A stretch of DNA of 64,000 nucleotides from Spinactinospora alkalitolerans (GCF_013408795.1 NZ_JACCCC010000001.1:6014001-6078000); one strand, 5' to 3'. Counted from the first letter of the stretch, positions 46,730 through 55,493 are shown. A program made the numbers and translations. The notes: a model not told the origin generated them from the sequence alone.

Positions 46730-47764
46730 TCAGGGCGCCGGCTGCGGGCCGTGCGTGGGGCCGTGCACGACCGGCCTGCCGCCCTCCCAGGTCACCTCGT
46801 CGATCCAGAGTCGGCGCCCGGGTGGCTCCTCGCCGATCGAGTCCGGCGGCCACGCGTGGTAGAGCATCCAGGTGCGCCCGTCCTTCTCGACGAGGGACAT
46901 GTGGCCGGGCCCCGCCGCGTGCTCGGACGAGGACAGGATCGGGTTCTCCGCGGCCTTGGTGCACGGCCCCGTCGGGCTCTCGCAGGTGGCGTAGCCCACC
47001 GCGTAGTCGGCGGTGGCGAAGCCGTTGGCCGAGTAGAAGAGGAACAGCCGCCCGTTGTCGCGCCAGAGGAAGGGGGCCTCGACCAGACCGCCCTCCCAGC
47101 CGGGGTCCCCGCGGAGCAGCCGGGTGGGCTCGGCGCTCAGGGACAGTCCGTCCGCGGCCAGCGGCGCGGACTGCAACCATGTGTCGACCCCCACGGCGTT
47201 TCCGTCGTTCTTCCAGGTCAGCCACAGGGTGCCGTCGGCGTCGCGGAACGGGTTCGCGTCGATCGAACCGCCCTCGTCGGCCTGGCACACGAGGGGGGCC
47301 TCGGAGGAGTCGACGAAGGGGCCCTGCGGCCGGGACGCGATCGCCACGCCGATGCACTGCCGTCCCGCGTCGCGCGCGGCCGCCGTGTAGTACAGCGCGT
47401 AGCGGTCCGGGGCGAGCTCGATGACCTCGGGCGCCCAGGTCCGACCGGCGTCGGCCCATGCGGGCAGTTCGGGCAGCGCGTCGCCCACCGGCGTCCAGTC
47501 CACGAGGTCGGTGGAGCGCAGCGTCTGGACGTTGCCCAGTTCCCCGTTGGTGGCATAGGCCCACCACGAGCCGTCCGACCGAATGGCCTGCGGGTCGGGG
47601 AAGTTCTCCTCGTGGACGGGGTTGGTGAAGGTGGCCCCGCCCTTCGGCGGGTCCGGTCGCTCGGGGCCCGATGCGGCGGCGCCGGTGAGCGCCGTCATCA
47701 GGGAGGCGGCGAAGAGCACGGCGAGTCCGGACCGGATCGCGTGCCGGGTTCTGTGGGGGTGCAA
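46730..47764 (-). CDS. Secreted GH43 glycosidase (arabinanase/xylosidase type)
   Basis: This 344-residue secreted enzyme has a signal peptide ending near ASG (about residue 32) and a five-bladed propeller. The three GH43 acids are visible: Asp in NFPDPQAIRSDGSWWAYAT, Asp in GGSIDANPFRDADG and Glu in GGLVEAPFLWR. It probably removes arabinose or xylose from plant cell wall polymers. A TTTACA-N4-TGTAAA palindrome lies 186 bp upstream. Confidence 0.9.
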   Translation of the reverse strand: MHPHRTRHAIRSGLAVLFAASLMTALTGAAASGPERPDPPKGGATFTNPVHEENFPDPQAIRSDGSWWAYATNGELGNVQTLRSTDLVDWTPVGDALPELPAWADAGRTWAPEVIELAPDRYALYYTAAARDAGRQCIGVAIASRPQGPFVDSSEAPLVCQADEGGSIDANPFRDADGTLWLTWKNDGNAVGVDTWLQSAPLAADGLSLSAEPTRLLRGDPGWEGGLVEAPFLWRDNGRLFLFYSANGFATADYAVGYATCESPTGPCTKAAENPILSSSEHAAGPGHMSLVEKDGRTWMLYHAWPPDSIGEEPPGRRLWIDEVTWEGGRPVVHGPTHGPQPAP

Positions 47765-47949
47765 GACGCGTCACTCCTTCGATCCGCGGCGGGGGGCGCC
47801 TGCGGCGGCGCTCCGCGTCGAAAGGGCCGGTGAGCGACGCGGCGCCCGCGCGGCCCGGTCGGTCGCGATACCGCCGCACGCGCTCCGGCCGTCCCGCGGC
47901 GCCCACGTCGCGCAACTCCGTTGTTACCCGAGTCACATCGTCACACATA

Positions 47950-47965
47950 TTTACATCGTTGTAAA
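47950..47965. promoter_or_regulatory. Candidate operator upstream of GH43 gene
   Basis: TTTACATCGTTGTAAA is a perfect 6+6 palindrome with a 4-bp spacer, AT-rich in a GC-rich context. Its form suits a LacI-family or related sugar repressor. The target is inferred from position only; the rest of 47765-48079 has no gene. Confidence 0.5.
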
Positions 47966-48079
47966 CCGGCTTGGGCATCCGCCGCACGCCTTCTCGGGCA
48001 TCCGGCGCGGCCACCTGCCACGACATCGGACATTCGTTTTGCACCTTGCCCGTCCCGCTCGGTACTCTTGTCCCAGCCG

Positions 48080-48168
48080 GGAGGATTCGCCTAGTCCGGT
48101 CTATGGCGCCGCACTGCTAATGCGGTTGAGTGGCAACGCTCTCCGGGGTTCAAATCCCCGATCCTCCG
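48080..48168 (+). tRNA. tRNA-Ser (anticodon GCT)
   Basis: The acceptor stem GGAGGAT/ATCCTCC, D arm, anticodon stem-loop CCGCA-CTGCTAA-TGCGG with anticodon GCT, a long class II variable arm and the T arm GGGGTTCAAATCCCC are all present. The discriminator base is G and CCA is not encoded. Confidence 0.96.
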
Positions 48169-48175
48169 CGCTCCG

Positions 48176-48219
48176 ACCTGGGGTTTCTCGCACCGCGGAA
48201 GCGGCGAGAAGCCCCAGGT
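48176..48219 (+). terminator. Terminator after tRNA-Ser
   Basis: ACCTGGGG-TTCTCG pairs with CGAGAA-CCCCAGGT, with one mismatch in the stem, followed by TTCGTCGTTTC. Confidence 0.85.
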
Positions 48220-48667
48220 TTCGTCGTTTCCGGGCCTGGTGGGCACGCGGTGGGCGCAATCGCGGACGCCTGCGCGCCCGTCCGGCTCAACGGACACCAC
48301 TCCCCGGAGCATCCGGCCCCGAGCGGTCCGACCTCGCAGAGCCGATGCGCACGACCTCCCGGGCCCGGTCCGAGATTCCCTGCGGCGACGACGCGAAGCG
48401 GACCCGATGAGGCCGGCGCCCGTGCTCCGCACGGGACGGCGGCCCTGACGCGCATGCCGGGTCGGGGACTCCGGGAAGCCTCCGCCGTGGGCGGCATCCG
48501 AAGAGCCCGGGAATCCGAGGTGCCGCGACACGCGCACCATCCCGAGACCTGCGGTTCTCCCCCCGGCCGGTCGGTGCGTACTCGGTGTTTGCCACTGCGG
48601 TTCCGGGGCAGCGGCCCGCACGCTCGCAAGGAAGGTGGCGCCGAGGAGAACGGAACGAGTGGGGCTT
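48220..48667. other. Region without a supported gene
   Basis: I see no credible coding frame, RNA gene or repeat copy. The last part must hold the promoter of the YaaH-like gene. Confidence 0.5.
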
Positions 48668-49255
48668 ATGCAACCGCTACTGGAGAACTCGATGTTTCCC
48701 CCTCTTGCCCTGGGCTTCTTCGGGCTGGGGACCGGCTACCTCATCTGGGGGCCGCAGGAGCTGTTCGGGTTCCCCGCTCGGGACGACTCCGTCGACCGGT
48801 CATCCGGGGTGTGGGGCATCCTGCTGCCCGGGTTCTGCCAGTTCGTCACCGGCGTCATCCTGTTCGTCGGCCTGACCTGGTTCCAGGTGTTCGCCTACGA
48901 CCCGGCGCTGTACATGGCGGCGCTGGCGTTCTCGGCGTACGGCATCCACTGGTTCGCGCTGGGGTGGAACCGCTATCAGGGCAATGACCCGCGGCCGAAC
49001 GTGGGCATGTCGGTGGCGTTCACCCTGCTGTCGGTGCTGGGAGCCATCGTGTTCTTCGGGGCCGGGGCATGGCCGGTCGGGCTGCTGTTCGTCGGTCTGA
49101 CCTGGGTGTATGTCAGCGAGTTCGTCACCACCCTCGGCAAGACGGCCGGCGAGCGCTCGCTCGGCGCGGCGCACCTGGCCACCGGGATCTGGCTGATGTA
49201 CCTGACCTTCGCCGCGGCGCTGAACTTCGCCTCCGGCCACACTCTGCCCCTCTGA
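48668..49255 (+). CDS. GPR1/FUN34/YaaH-like membrane protein
   Basis: This 195-residue protein has six membrane helices. PPLALGFFGLGTGYLIWG near the start, GVWGILLPGFCQFVTGVILFVGLTWF and a final LATGIWLMYLTFAAAL resemble the acetate/succinate channel-like YaaH family and the AmiS relatives. Transport of acetate, urea or a short amide is possible. The exact start is uncertain (ATG 48668 or 48692). Confidence 0.75.
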   Translation: MQPLLENSMFPPLALGFFGLGTGYLIWGPQELFGFPARDDSVDRSSGVWGILLPGFCQFVTGVILFVGLTWFQVFAYDPALYMAALAFSAYGIHWFALGWNRYQGNDPRPNVGMSVAFTLLSVLGAIVFFGAGAWPVGLLFVGLTWVYVSEFVTTLGKTAGERSLGAAHLATGIWLMYLTFAAALNFASGHTLPL

Positions 49256-49346
49256 GGAGCCGTTCCGGATCGGGCCGGTGCGGCGGGCGCGGCCGTCCCT
49301 CCCGCCGGCCGGGGGCGACGGCCGCGCCGGAGACCGGAGGGCGGGG

Positions 49347-49508
49347 CTACCGGTCGACCGCCGCCGGCGCCTCGCGGACGGCTTCGGGCGGCTTCTCTTC
49401 GAGGAAGCGCGCCATCTCCTCCTCTTGGCGCAGGATGCCCGTGAGCTTCGCCGCGGTCTCCTCCTCGCCGATCTGCCGTGTCCCGGCATCTCCGCCGTTG
49501 TGCGCCGG
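49347..49508 (-). pseudogene. 3' remnant of a ferritin-like (DUF892-type) gene
   Basis: The last 50 or so codons before the stop read GDAGTRQIGEEETAAKLTG and ILRQEEEMARFLEEKPPEAV, a helix pattern like the C-terminus of DUF892/YciE-type ferritin-like proteins. Nothing upstream continues it, so only a 3' end remains. Family assignment is tentative. Confidence 0.45.
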
Positions 49509-49640
49509 TTGCGCCCGGGCCCCCGATGCCGCCGGGAGCGGGAATGAGCGATTCACCGGGACGGATCCGCCCGGTCTCCGGCCGCGTCGGATGGTCGGCG
49601 GCGCGGTTAGCGGGTGATGCGGCGGGTAGGCGGGACCGCC

Positions 49641-49763
49641 ATGAGGGTGGAGAGCGGTCTGGAAATCGGGGTGGGCGGGCAGCTTCTGATGTTCGCGAGC
49701 GTCGGCGTGGCGATCCTGCTCCTCATCACGGTGATCGTGATCCTGATGAGGCGCGGGCGGTGA
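49641..49763 (+). CDS. Possible 40-residue single-TM peptide
   Basis: The ATG begins a short frame with one strong membrane helix (LLMFASVGVAILLLITVIVI) and a basic end (LMRRGR). The ribosome site is weak. It overlaps the end of a leftward small lipoprotein gene by 38 bp. It could be a genuine small membrane protein or chance. Confidence 0.4.
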   Translation: MRVESGLEIGVGGQLLMFASVGVAILLLITVIVILMRRGR

Positions 49764-49920
49764 GCGGATGCCGACGCGCGCCGGTCGGGCCGCCGACGCT
49801 CCCGTCCGCGGTCCACAGGCGCACGTCGATGACTCGGTTCCTCGACGGCTCCGGCTCGGCGGGCTCCGCGGCGCACCCCGACAGCACCACCGCACCCGCC
49901 ACACACACGATTCCGCGCAT
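49726..49920 (-). CDS. Small lipoprotein (64 residues)
   Basis: The ATG has a perfect GGAGGAG 4 nt upstream. The peptide has a compact lipoprotein signal (MRGIVCVAGAVVLSGCAAEP, lipobox LSGC) and a short mature part of about 48 residues. It may be truncated: the C-terminal end is basic and low-complexity. No family recognised. Confidence 0.6.
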   Translation of the reverse strand: MRGIVCVAGAVVLSGCAAEPAEPEPSRNRVIDVRLWTADGSVGGPTGARRHPLTARASSGSRSP

Positions 49921-49984
49921 CGTCTCCTCCACGCGCCTGAGTAGAGGTGCCGGGTCATCATCGTGTAGAGCACGGGTTCTTCGG

Positions 49985-50236
49985 TCAGAGCCGCGCCACG
50001 GGTTCCGCGCACTCCTCGGGCTTGGGCACACCCCGATCGCGCAGCGTCCGCAGCACCTCGAACGACGACGCCGTGTCCCCGCCCGAGGCCCGCGGAGCCA
50101 GGTAGACCTGGGCGACCCGGACGGCTTCGACACGGCCGGCGCCTTCCGCACCCTCCTCGGCAAGGCGCCGGACGGCGACTGAAGCATCGACGGGGGTGCC
50201 GGCCGCGCCCCCGCTGCCGCCCGAAGGGCCGCCGGT
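49985..50236 (-). pseudogene. 3' gene remnant of unknown type
   Basis: An open frame with natural-looking composition (VEAVRVAQVYLAPRASGGDT, SSFEVLRTLRDRGVPKPEEC) ends in a stop but has no start codon. It directly continues, in frame, past the stop codon of the acyl-CoA dehydrogenase remnant. It looks like the C-terminus of another gene joined by deletion. Confidence 0.4.
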
Positions 50237-50649
50237 CTAGGTGAAGGCGCCGATCTTCTCCATCGACGCCATGGCGGGCAGCCACCGGTCGCGCTGCTCC
50301 TGGTCGCCGCCCGCGTAGATGCTGCCCATGGCCAGGCCGGTGTGCACGCCGGAGAACACCGCCATGGACGGGTCCACCCGGTTCAGTTCGAGGCTGAGGA
50401 ACCCGGCGAACAGCGGGCTGCGGACGGTCCCGTCCCGTATTCGGGGTAGGAGTATCCGGCCAGACGCAGTTCGGCGAACCTCCCGATCGCCTCGAGGGGG
50501 AACTCCGCCTTCTCCCAGCAGGCGTCGGCCAGCGGTTTGATCTCCGCCTCCAGGTACTCCCGGATCCGGGCGAGCTCGGCGCGCTCGGACTCGGGCATGA
50601 GCTCGGCGTAGCCGAAGAAGTCGGAGTCGGCGATGGCGGGTTTGGGCAT
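50237..50649 (-). pseudogene. Frameshifted, truncated acyl-CoA dehydrogenase (glutaryl-CoA type)
   Basis: Frame 1 (from ATG 50649) reads SDFFGYAELMPESERAELAR and on to LAGYSYPEYGTG. A frameshift near 50440 then moves to a second frame reading RSPLFAGFLSLELNRVDPSM, GVHTGLAMGSIYAGGDQEQR and ASMEKIGAF, then a stop. Together this is only the N-terminal third of an acyl-CoA dehydrogenase (about 390 residues usual); the FAD-site and catalytic Glu regions are gone. Confidence 0.88.
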
Positions 50650-51016
50650 GGCGTGTCTCTTTCCTGAGCGTCTGGGGTGTGGGGCGTCGCCGCGACGTCG
50701 ATGCGGCCGTGTTCACCCCTGTTCCGCGCGCCGCAGCGCCTCGATCAGGGCGAGGTGCCCGCGGTCGCGCGCGGGGGCGCGGTCGCGCTGGGCCTGCGGG
50801 CCGGAGCCGTGGGCGTCCTCGACCGCCTCGACCGGCGCCGCGATGGTGGCGGGGGCAGCTCGGGTGTGCCGAGCGCCCTCCAGCGCCGCCGCATGCCGGG
50901 GCCCGGATGCTCCAGCATGTGCCGGATGCCGTCGCTGCCGCCCGGCGACGTCTTCATCACGGTATCGAGTTCGGCGAATTCACGGCCGCGTTCGCACGGG
51001 ATCGGTCCGCGGCCCG
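50650..51016. other. Short region after the YcaO gene, no confident gene
   Basis: On the minus strand one frame (ending near 50718) reads like protein (ATIAAPVEAVEDAHGSG, GHLALIEALRRAEQG) but has no credible start. It may be another remnant. I assign nothing. Confidence 0.4.
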
Positions 51017-52411
51017 TCACACCCGGTCGCGGGCGCGCAGGCGGCGGCCGCGCTCCCCGGGGAGCGCGAGGTGGCCCTTGGTGATCAGGTGGAACCGCTC
51101 CAGGCCGGGGCACTGCACCTGGACCACCGTCGTGCCGTGCTCCAGCACCGCGAGCCGGTGCGCCGCGACCCGGTGCCCGGCGGCGGCGATCCGCTCCACG
51201 ACCGCGGCGCGCTGCCGCGCCACCGGGGTCCCGGGCGGGACGGTCTCGGGCGGGACCCCGGCCACCGGCGCGTCGGCGAGGCGGTCGGCGAAGTCCAGGT
51301 GGGCGCAGGCCAGCAGCCGCGGGTGGCCGGCGAGCCGCTCGCGCACCGCCGCTGCGATGTCGTGCTCGGCCACGACCTGGTCGAACGTCGGGCGCTCCGC
51401 GGGGCGCCGGGCCGGGCGCTCGCGCGGTGCGGCGGCGTGCTCGGCCACGACCCCGGCGAGCAGCTCGCCCTGGACGAACTCGGTGACGGCGCGCTCCACG
51501 GCCGTTTCGCCCGACAGCGACGCGCCGAGCCCGTAGTAGCGCGCCGAGGAGCCGGCCAGAGCGGGCGCGTAGGCCATGACCACGGGCACGCCGAGGTCGG
51601 TGGTCAGGTCCAGCAGGACGACGGGGCCGCCGACGACGGCGGCCGCGCGGTCCAGCCGTTCGCGCAGGAAACCGGGCAGCGCCTCGCGGGGGATGCGCGC
51701 GGGCATCGGCCCGCGGTCGTAGACGCCGCACAGCAGGAACAGGGAGAACGCGTCACGCTCCGCCCACTCGTTCAGCGCGTGCAGCAGCGCCTCGTCGTCG
51801 GTGGCGCCGATGGCGCAGCCGGTGTTGACGCTGTAGGACAGCATCGACCGGTAGTCGGCGGTGTCGCCGAGCCGCGAACGGCGCTCCAGCATTCCCGGCG
51901 TGGGGACGGGATACCACGGCGCCCACAGGAACAGCGGGACGTCGAAGTCGGGGCCGCCGTCGAGCGCGGAATGGCGCAGGCACGCGAGCCGGGCGCCGGG
52001 CTGCCGGGCGGCGTCGCGGACCGCGCGGTCGGCGCCGAACGGGCCGGAGAGGAGGTCGGCGGCGTCGCAGAGCCGCACGGGCAGGGAGTCGAAGACGAGC
52101 GGGCCGCTGAGCGCGTGCTCCAGGGCCTCGAACTGCGCCCCCACGCGGGCGGGCGCGCTCAGTCCCTTCCCGCTGCCCAGGCCGTAGGGGACCTCGGTCC
52201 CGTCGGAGTGCCAGAGCTCGCACTGGGTCGCGGTGGGCTCGTCCTCGTCGAGCACCCGGTAGCGGGAGCGCCATCCCAGGGCGCGGATCTCGGCGTGCAC
52301 CCGCCGCTCCGCCTCGGCGAGGGGCAGTTCGCGCTCGCGCGCGCCCGACCAGGCGGCGTTCCCCGGAGCGGGCGGGAGGGGAAGGGGCCCGGCCCCCTCC
52401 CCTCCGACCAT
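51017..52411 (-). CDS. YcaO-domain protein (putative RiPP-modifying enzyme)
   Basis: This 464-residue YcaO protein should use ATP to activate a peptide backbone amide, giving azolines, thioamides or amidines. ATP-site signatures are intact: GLGSGKGLSAPARVGAQFEA followed by LEHAL, and SVNTGCAIGATDDEALLHAL followed by NEWAERDA. It lacks an E1-like or RRE domain and the PxPxP C-terminus of azoline cyclodehydratases. ATG 52411 is chosen; a TTG at 52435 would overlap the upstream peptide gene. It lies 10 bp after a 38-residue peptide gene and is almost certainly co-transcribed with it. Confidence 0.9.
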   Translation of the reverse strand: MVGGEGAGPLPLPPAPGNAAWSGARERELPLAEAERRVHAEIRALGWRSRYRVLDEDEPTATQCELWHSDGTEVPYGLGSGKGLSAPARVGAQFEALEHALSGPLVFDSLPVRLCDAADLLSGPFGADRAVRDAARQPGARLACLRHSALDGGPDFDVPLFLWAPWYPVPTPGMLERRSRLGDTADYRSMLSYSVNTGCAIGATDDEALLHALNEWAERDAFSLFLLCGVYDRGPMPARIPREALPGFLRERLDRAAAVVGGPVVLLDLTTDLGVPVVMAYAPALAGSSARYYGLGASLSGETAVERAVTEFVQGELLAGVVAEHAAAPRERPARRPAERPTFDQVVAEHDIAAAVRERLAGHPRLLACAHLDFADRLADAPVAGVPPETVPPGTPVARQRAAVVERIAAAGHRVAAHRLAVLEHGTTVVQVQCPGLERFHLITKGHLALPGERGRRLRARDRV

Positions 52412-52421
52412 GGGAGTCCAC

Positions 52422-52538
52422 TCAGGCAGCGGCAACGCTCTCCTGCGCGGTCTCCTCGTCCAGCTCGTCGACGTCCAGGGCGATCTCGGTGTCGACGTGG
52501 TCGAGCGACACGGTCAGGTCGTAACCGGCACAGGCCAT
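52422..52538 (-). CDS. Short acidic peptide, candidate RiPP precursor
   Basis: This 38-residue peptide starts at an ATG with a strong GAGGAG 7 nt upstream. It begins MACAGYDLTVSLDHVD, is acidic in the middle (ALDVDELDEET) and ends AQESVAAA. The D/E/L-rich stretch resembles RiPP leader peptides. Modifiable residues are one Cys (position 3), three Thr, two Ser and one Tyr. It lies immediately upstream of a YcaO gene, the usual place of a precursor. Which part is core is unclear. Confidence 0.78.
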   Translation of the reverse strand: MACAGYDLTVSLDHVDTEIALDVDELDEETAQESVAAA

Positions 52539-52671
52539 GACTCACTCCTCGGCTGGTTGCCTCGAACGCGTAGATCATCCCTACGCACCCATGTTTCTAC
52601 CTTGTTATGAGAGCTTTGTCACTCATTGGAGCTCCCGGACCGCCGACCGGAAAGGCTGGGACACTCGCGCC

Positions 52672-53604
52672 ATGGCGACATCGGAATCGGACCTGCCGGC
52701 CCGCGTCGACGCGTTGATGAACGGCGCGTGGCTGCTCGCGGCGCTGGCCGCGGCGGCGGGCGGGCGGCCCCTGTCCGAGGAGCACGGCGCGCTCCTCGGA
52801 GCCGCCGGGTACGCCGAACGCGGCCCCGAGGGCTGGCGGCTGCCGCCCGCCCACCGCGCGGTGCTGGCGGACCGGGCCGACGCCTTCCCGGCCCAGATCG
52901 CCCGGATCCTGCGCGACGCCGCCGACGCCGCCGAGGGACGCGGCGGGGGCGCCGCCGAGGCGCACGACGGCGAGGACGACGACGCCGCTCTCGTCTCGGC
53001 CGGGAGGTCCTCCGGCGAGCACATGGCCGGGTTCCTGGACCTGCTGGCGGCGCGCGCCCCCGGTTTCGGCGACCTGCTGCGCCGGGACGGCCTGCGCTTC
53101 CTCGACGTCGGCACCGGGACCGGCGCCATCGCGGCGACGGTGGTCGCCCGGGTCCCGGGCGCCCGCGCCGTCGGGCTGGACGTCCAGCCGCGGATCCTGC
53201 GCCTCGCCGAGGAGCGGTTGGCCGACCGCGGCCTCCTCGACCGCGTCGAGCTGCGGTTGCAGGACGTCGCCGACCTCGCCGAGACCGGAGCCTACGACCT
53301 GGCGTGGCTGCCGCTGTCGGTCATCGCGCCGGAGGCCGCCGTCCGGGCCCTGCCGCGCGTGCGCGCCGCCCTGCGCCCCGGAGGCCGGCTGATCTGCGCC
53401 ACCGCGCTGCGCGGCGGGCGGCCGGACGGGACCGGCGCCGTGCGGGAGGCCGTCATCCGGTGGCGGGCGGCCCGCAGGGGCATCACCCCGTGGCCCCCGG
53501 CCGAACTGGCCGAACGGCTGACCGCGGCCGGCTACCACGGCATCCGGGAGGTCGAGACGCCCCCGCACGGCATGGCCGTCGTCATCGCCGAGGCCCCGCG
53601 CTGA
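52672..53604 (+). CDS. SAM-dependent class I methyltransferase
   Basis: This 310-residue methyltransferase has motif I FLDVGTGTGAIAATVV, an acidic loop GLDVQPRILRLAEERL and DLAWLPLSVI, with an N-terminal helical/winged-helix part (1-105) like natural-product O- and N-methyltransferases. It is divergent from the peptide-YcaO operon (133 bp between starts), so it may be a tailoring enzyme of the same product. Confidence 0.87.
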   Translation: MATSESDLPARVDALMNGAWLLAALAAAAGGRPLSEEHGALLGAAGYAERGPEGWRLPPAHRAVLADRADAFPAQIARILRDAADAAEGRGGGAAEAHDGEDDDAALVSAGRSSGEHMAGFLDLLAARAPGFGDLLRRDGLRFLDVGTGTGAIAATVVARVPGARAVGLDVQPRILRLAEERLADRGLLDRVELRLQDVADLAETGAYDLAWLPLSVIAPEAAVRALPRVRAALRPGGRLICATALRGGRPDGTGAVREAVIRWRAARRGITPWPPAELAERLTAAGYHGIREVETPPHGMAVVIAEAPR

Positions 53605-53608
53605 TCCT

Positions 53609-53945
53609 TCATGCACCGTCCTCGGCCACCGAGGTCTTTGCCCCAGCCAAGGAGGGATCCACGGTGGCCGGGCGACGGTGCACGCCGCCCCCGGCCTCAG
53701 GGGGGTTGAACCTCAACCACAGGAGGGATCCGCGGTGACCGGGCGATCCCTTGATGGGCCTTCGGCCACGCGAGAGGATCGCCCACCCGCGCGCCCTCCC
53801 TCCTGGGGCGGGCCTACACAACCCCCTGAAGTCAAGGCCTCTTCCACCTCTCCTGGGGCGGGCCTACACAACCCCCTGGGGCCGAGGTACGCGCGCCATC
53901 CCTCCTGGCGCGGGCGGCACTGGGACGGGCACGCGACTCCTCCTG
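53609..53945. repeat. Mosaic intergenic repeat, family A, copy 2 (with 28-bp direct repeats)
   Basis: Positions 53801-53828 and 53851-53878 are identical 28-mers (begin TCCTGGGGCGGG, end AACCCCCTG) with a 50-bp period. An inverted, slightly changed copy lies near 63193-63222, and a related unit near 15358. TTCGGCCACGCGAGAGGATC also recurs. The region 53605-54017 has no gene. Confidence 0.75.
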
Positions 53946-54017
53946 AGGCGAGGCGCGCAACTTGTGGCGGTGCGGGCGCGGTAGCGTTCGGGTGACCGTT
54001 CGACGCAGTCGAAGAGC

Positions 54018-55493
54018 GTGGGTGCCGTGTCTGCTGATGTGGTCATCATCGGGTCGGGTCCCAACGGGCTGGCCGCCGGTGTCGTCATGGCGCGCAGCGG
54101 CCTCAGCGTGGAGATCCACGAGGCCGCGGCGGAGGCCGGGGGCGGTCTGCGCAGCGCGCCGCTCTTCGACTCCTCCGTCGTGCACGACGTCTGCTCCGCC
54201 GTCCACCCCATGGCGGCGGCCTCGCGGTTCTTCCGCGAGTTCGACCTCGCCGGGCGCGGCGTCGAGCTGCTCCAGCCCGAGATCGGCTTCGCGCACCCGC
54301 TGGACGGCGGCCGCGCCGGGCTCGCCTACCGCGATCTGGACCGGACCTGCGACCGGCTCGGCGCCGACGGCGCGCGGTGGCGCGACCTGATGCTGCCGCT
54401 GGTGCGGCGCAGCGAGGCAATGGTGGACCTGCTGCTCTCCGACCAGCGCCGGCTCCCCGCCGACCCGCGCGCCCTGTCCCTGCTGCCCCGGTTGCCGACC
54501 CGGATCCTGCGGCACGGGACCGCGTGGTCCCGGCACCTCTTCTCCGGCCCCGAGGCCCCCGCGCTGCTCGCCGGCGCGGAGGCGCACGCCGTCACCGGGC
54601 TGCCGAGCCTGCCGGCCGCGGCCGTGGGCCTACTGCTCGGCCACCTGGCCCACAGCAGCGGCTGGCCCGTCGCGCGCGGCGGCAGCGCGCGCATCGCCGA
54701 CGCGCTGATCGAGGACTTCACCGCGCACGGGGGCCGAGTGCACACCGGCAGCCCGGTCACCGACATCCGGCAGGTGCGGTCCGCGCGCGCCGTGCTGCTG
54801 GACCTCGCCCCGCGCGGGGTGCTCGACGTCGCCGGCCCGCTGCTGCCCGCCGGGTACCGCGGGCGGCTGGAGCGCTACCGCTACGGGCCGGGCGCGGCAA
54901 AGGTCGACTTCCTGGTCTCCGAGCCGATCCCCTGGGCCGTGCCGGAGATCGGCCGGGCCGGCACCGTGCACCTCGGCGGCGACCAGATGGAGGTGTTCGC
55001 GCGCGAGACCGCCGTGGCCCGCGGCGCGCTCCCGGCCGAGCCGTTCGTGCTGCTGTCGGAGCCGATGGCCGCCGACCCGTCCCGGGGCGCCCCCGGCAGG
55101 CGGCCGGTCTGGGCCTACGCGCACGTGCCCAACGGCGACCCCGGCGACCCGGTGGCGGCGGTCCGGTCGCGGATCGAGCGCTTCGCCCCCGGGTTCGGCG
55201 ACACCGTCCTGGCCTCCCGCGGCGTGCCCGCGGCCGCGATGGAGTCCTACAACCCCAACTACGTCGGCGGCGACATCGGAGCGGGGGCCATCGGGATCCG
55301 GCAGATGCTCGCCCGCCCCGCCCTCCGGTGGGACCCGTACCGCACCCCGCTCAAGGGGGTCTACCTCTGCTCGGCGGCGACCCCGCCCGGCCCCGGCGTG
55401 CACGGGATGGCGGGCTACCACGCCGCCCGGAGCGCGCTGCGCACCGAGTTCGGCATCCACGCGCCGCCCTCGCTGAGCCCCCGCCGGTCCTGA
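54018..55493 (+). CDS. Phytoene-dehydrogenase-like FAD-dependent oxidoreductase
   Basis: This 491-residue flavoprotein has the N-terminal dinucleotide fold VVIIGSGPNGLAAGVVMARSG, the adjoining EAGGGLRS loop, and a C-terminal FAD motif YLCSAATPPGPGVHGMAGYHAA. It belongs to the CrtI-like family, whose members desaturate or oxidise lipids and isoprenoids. No carotenoid genes are near, so the substrate is unknown. GTG starts at 54018 and 54027 are both possible. Confidence 0.9.
   Translation: MGAVSADVVIIGSGPNGLAAGVVMARSGLSVEIHEAAAEAGGGLRSAPLFDSSVVHDVCSAVHPMAAASRFFREFDLAGRGVELLQPEIGFAHPLDGGRAGLAYRDLDRTCDRLGADGARWRDLMLPLVRRSEAMVDLLLSDQRRLPADPRALSLLPRLPTRILRHGTAWSRHLFSGPEAPALLAGAEAHAVTGLPSLPAAAVGLLLGHLAHSSGWPVARGGSARIADALIEDFTAHGGRVHTGSPVTDIRQVRSARAVLLDLAPRGVLDVAGPLLPAGYRGRLERYRYGPGAAKVDFLVSEPIPWAVPEIGRAGTVHLGGDQMEVFARETAVARGALPAEPFVLLSEPMAADPSRGAPGRRPVWAYAHVPNGDPGDPVAAVRSRIERFAPGFGDTVLASRGVPAAAMESYNPNYVGGDIGAGAIGIRQMLARPALRWDPYRTPLKGVYLCSAATPPGPGVHGMAGYHAARSALRTEFGIHAPPSLSPRRS

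Noticed and set aside
48091-48629. Leftward frames over tRNA-Ser and its downstream region
   Set aside because: They read antisense through the tRNA and its terminator.
53609-53945. Direct repeats considered as a CRISPR array
   Set aside because: Only two identical 28-mers, one spacer that is itself repeat-like, and no cas genes.
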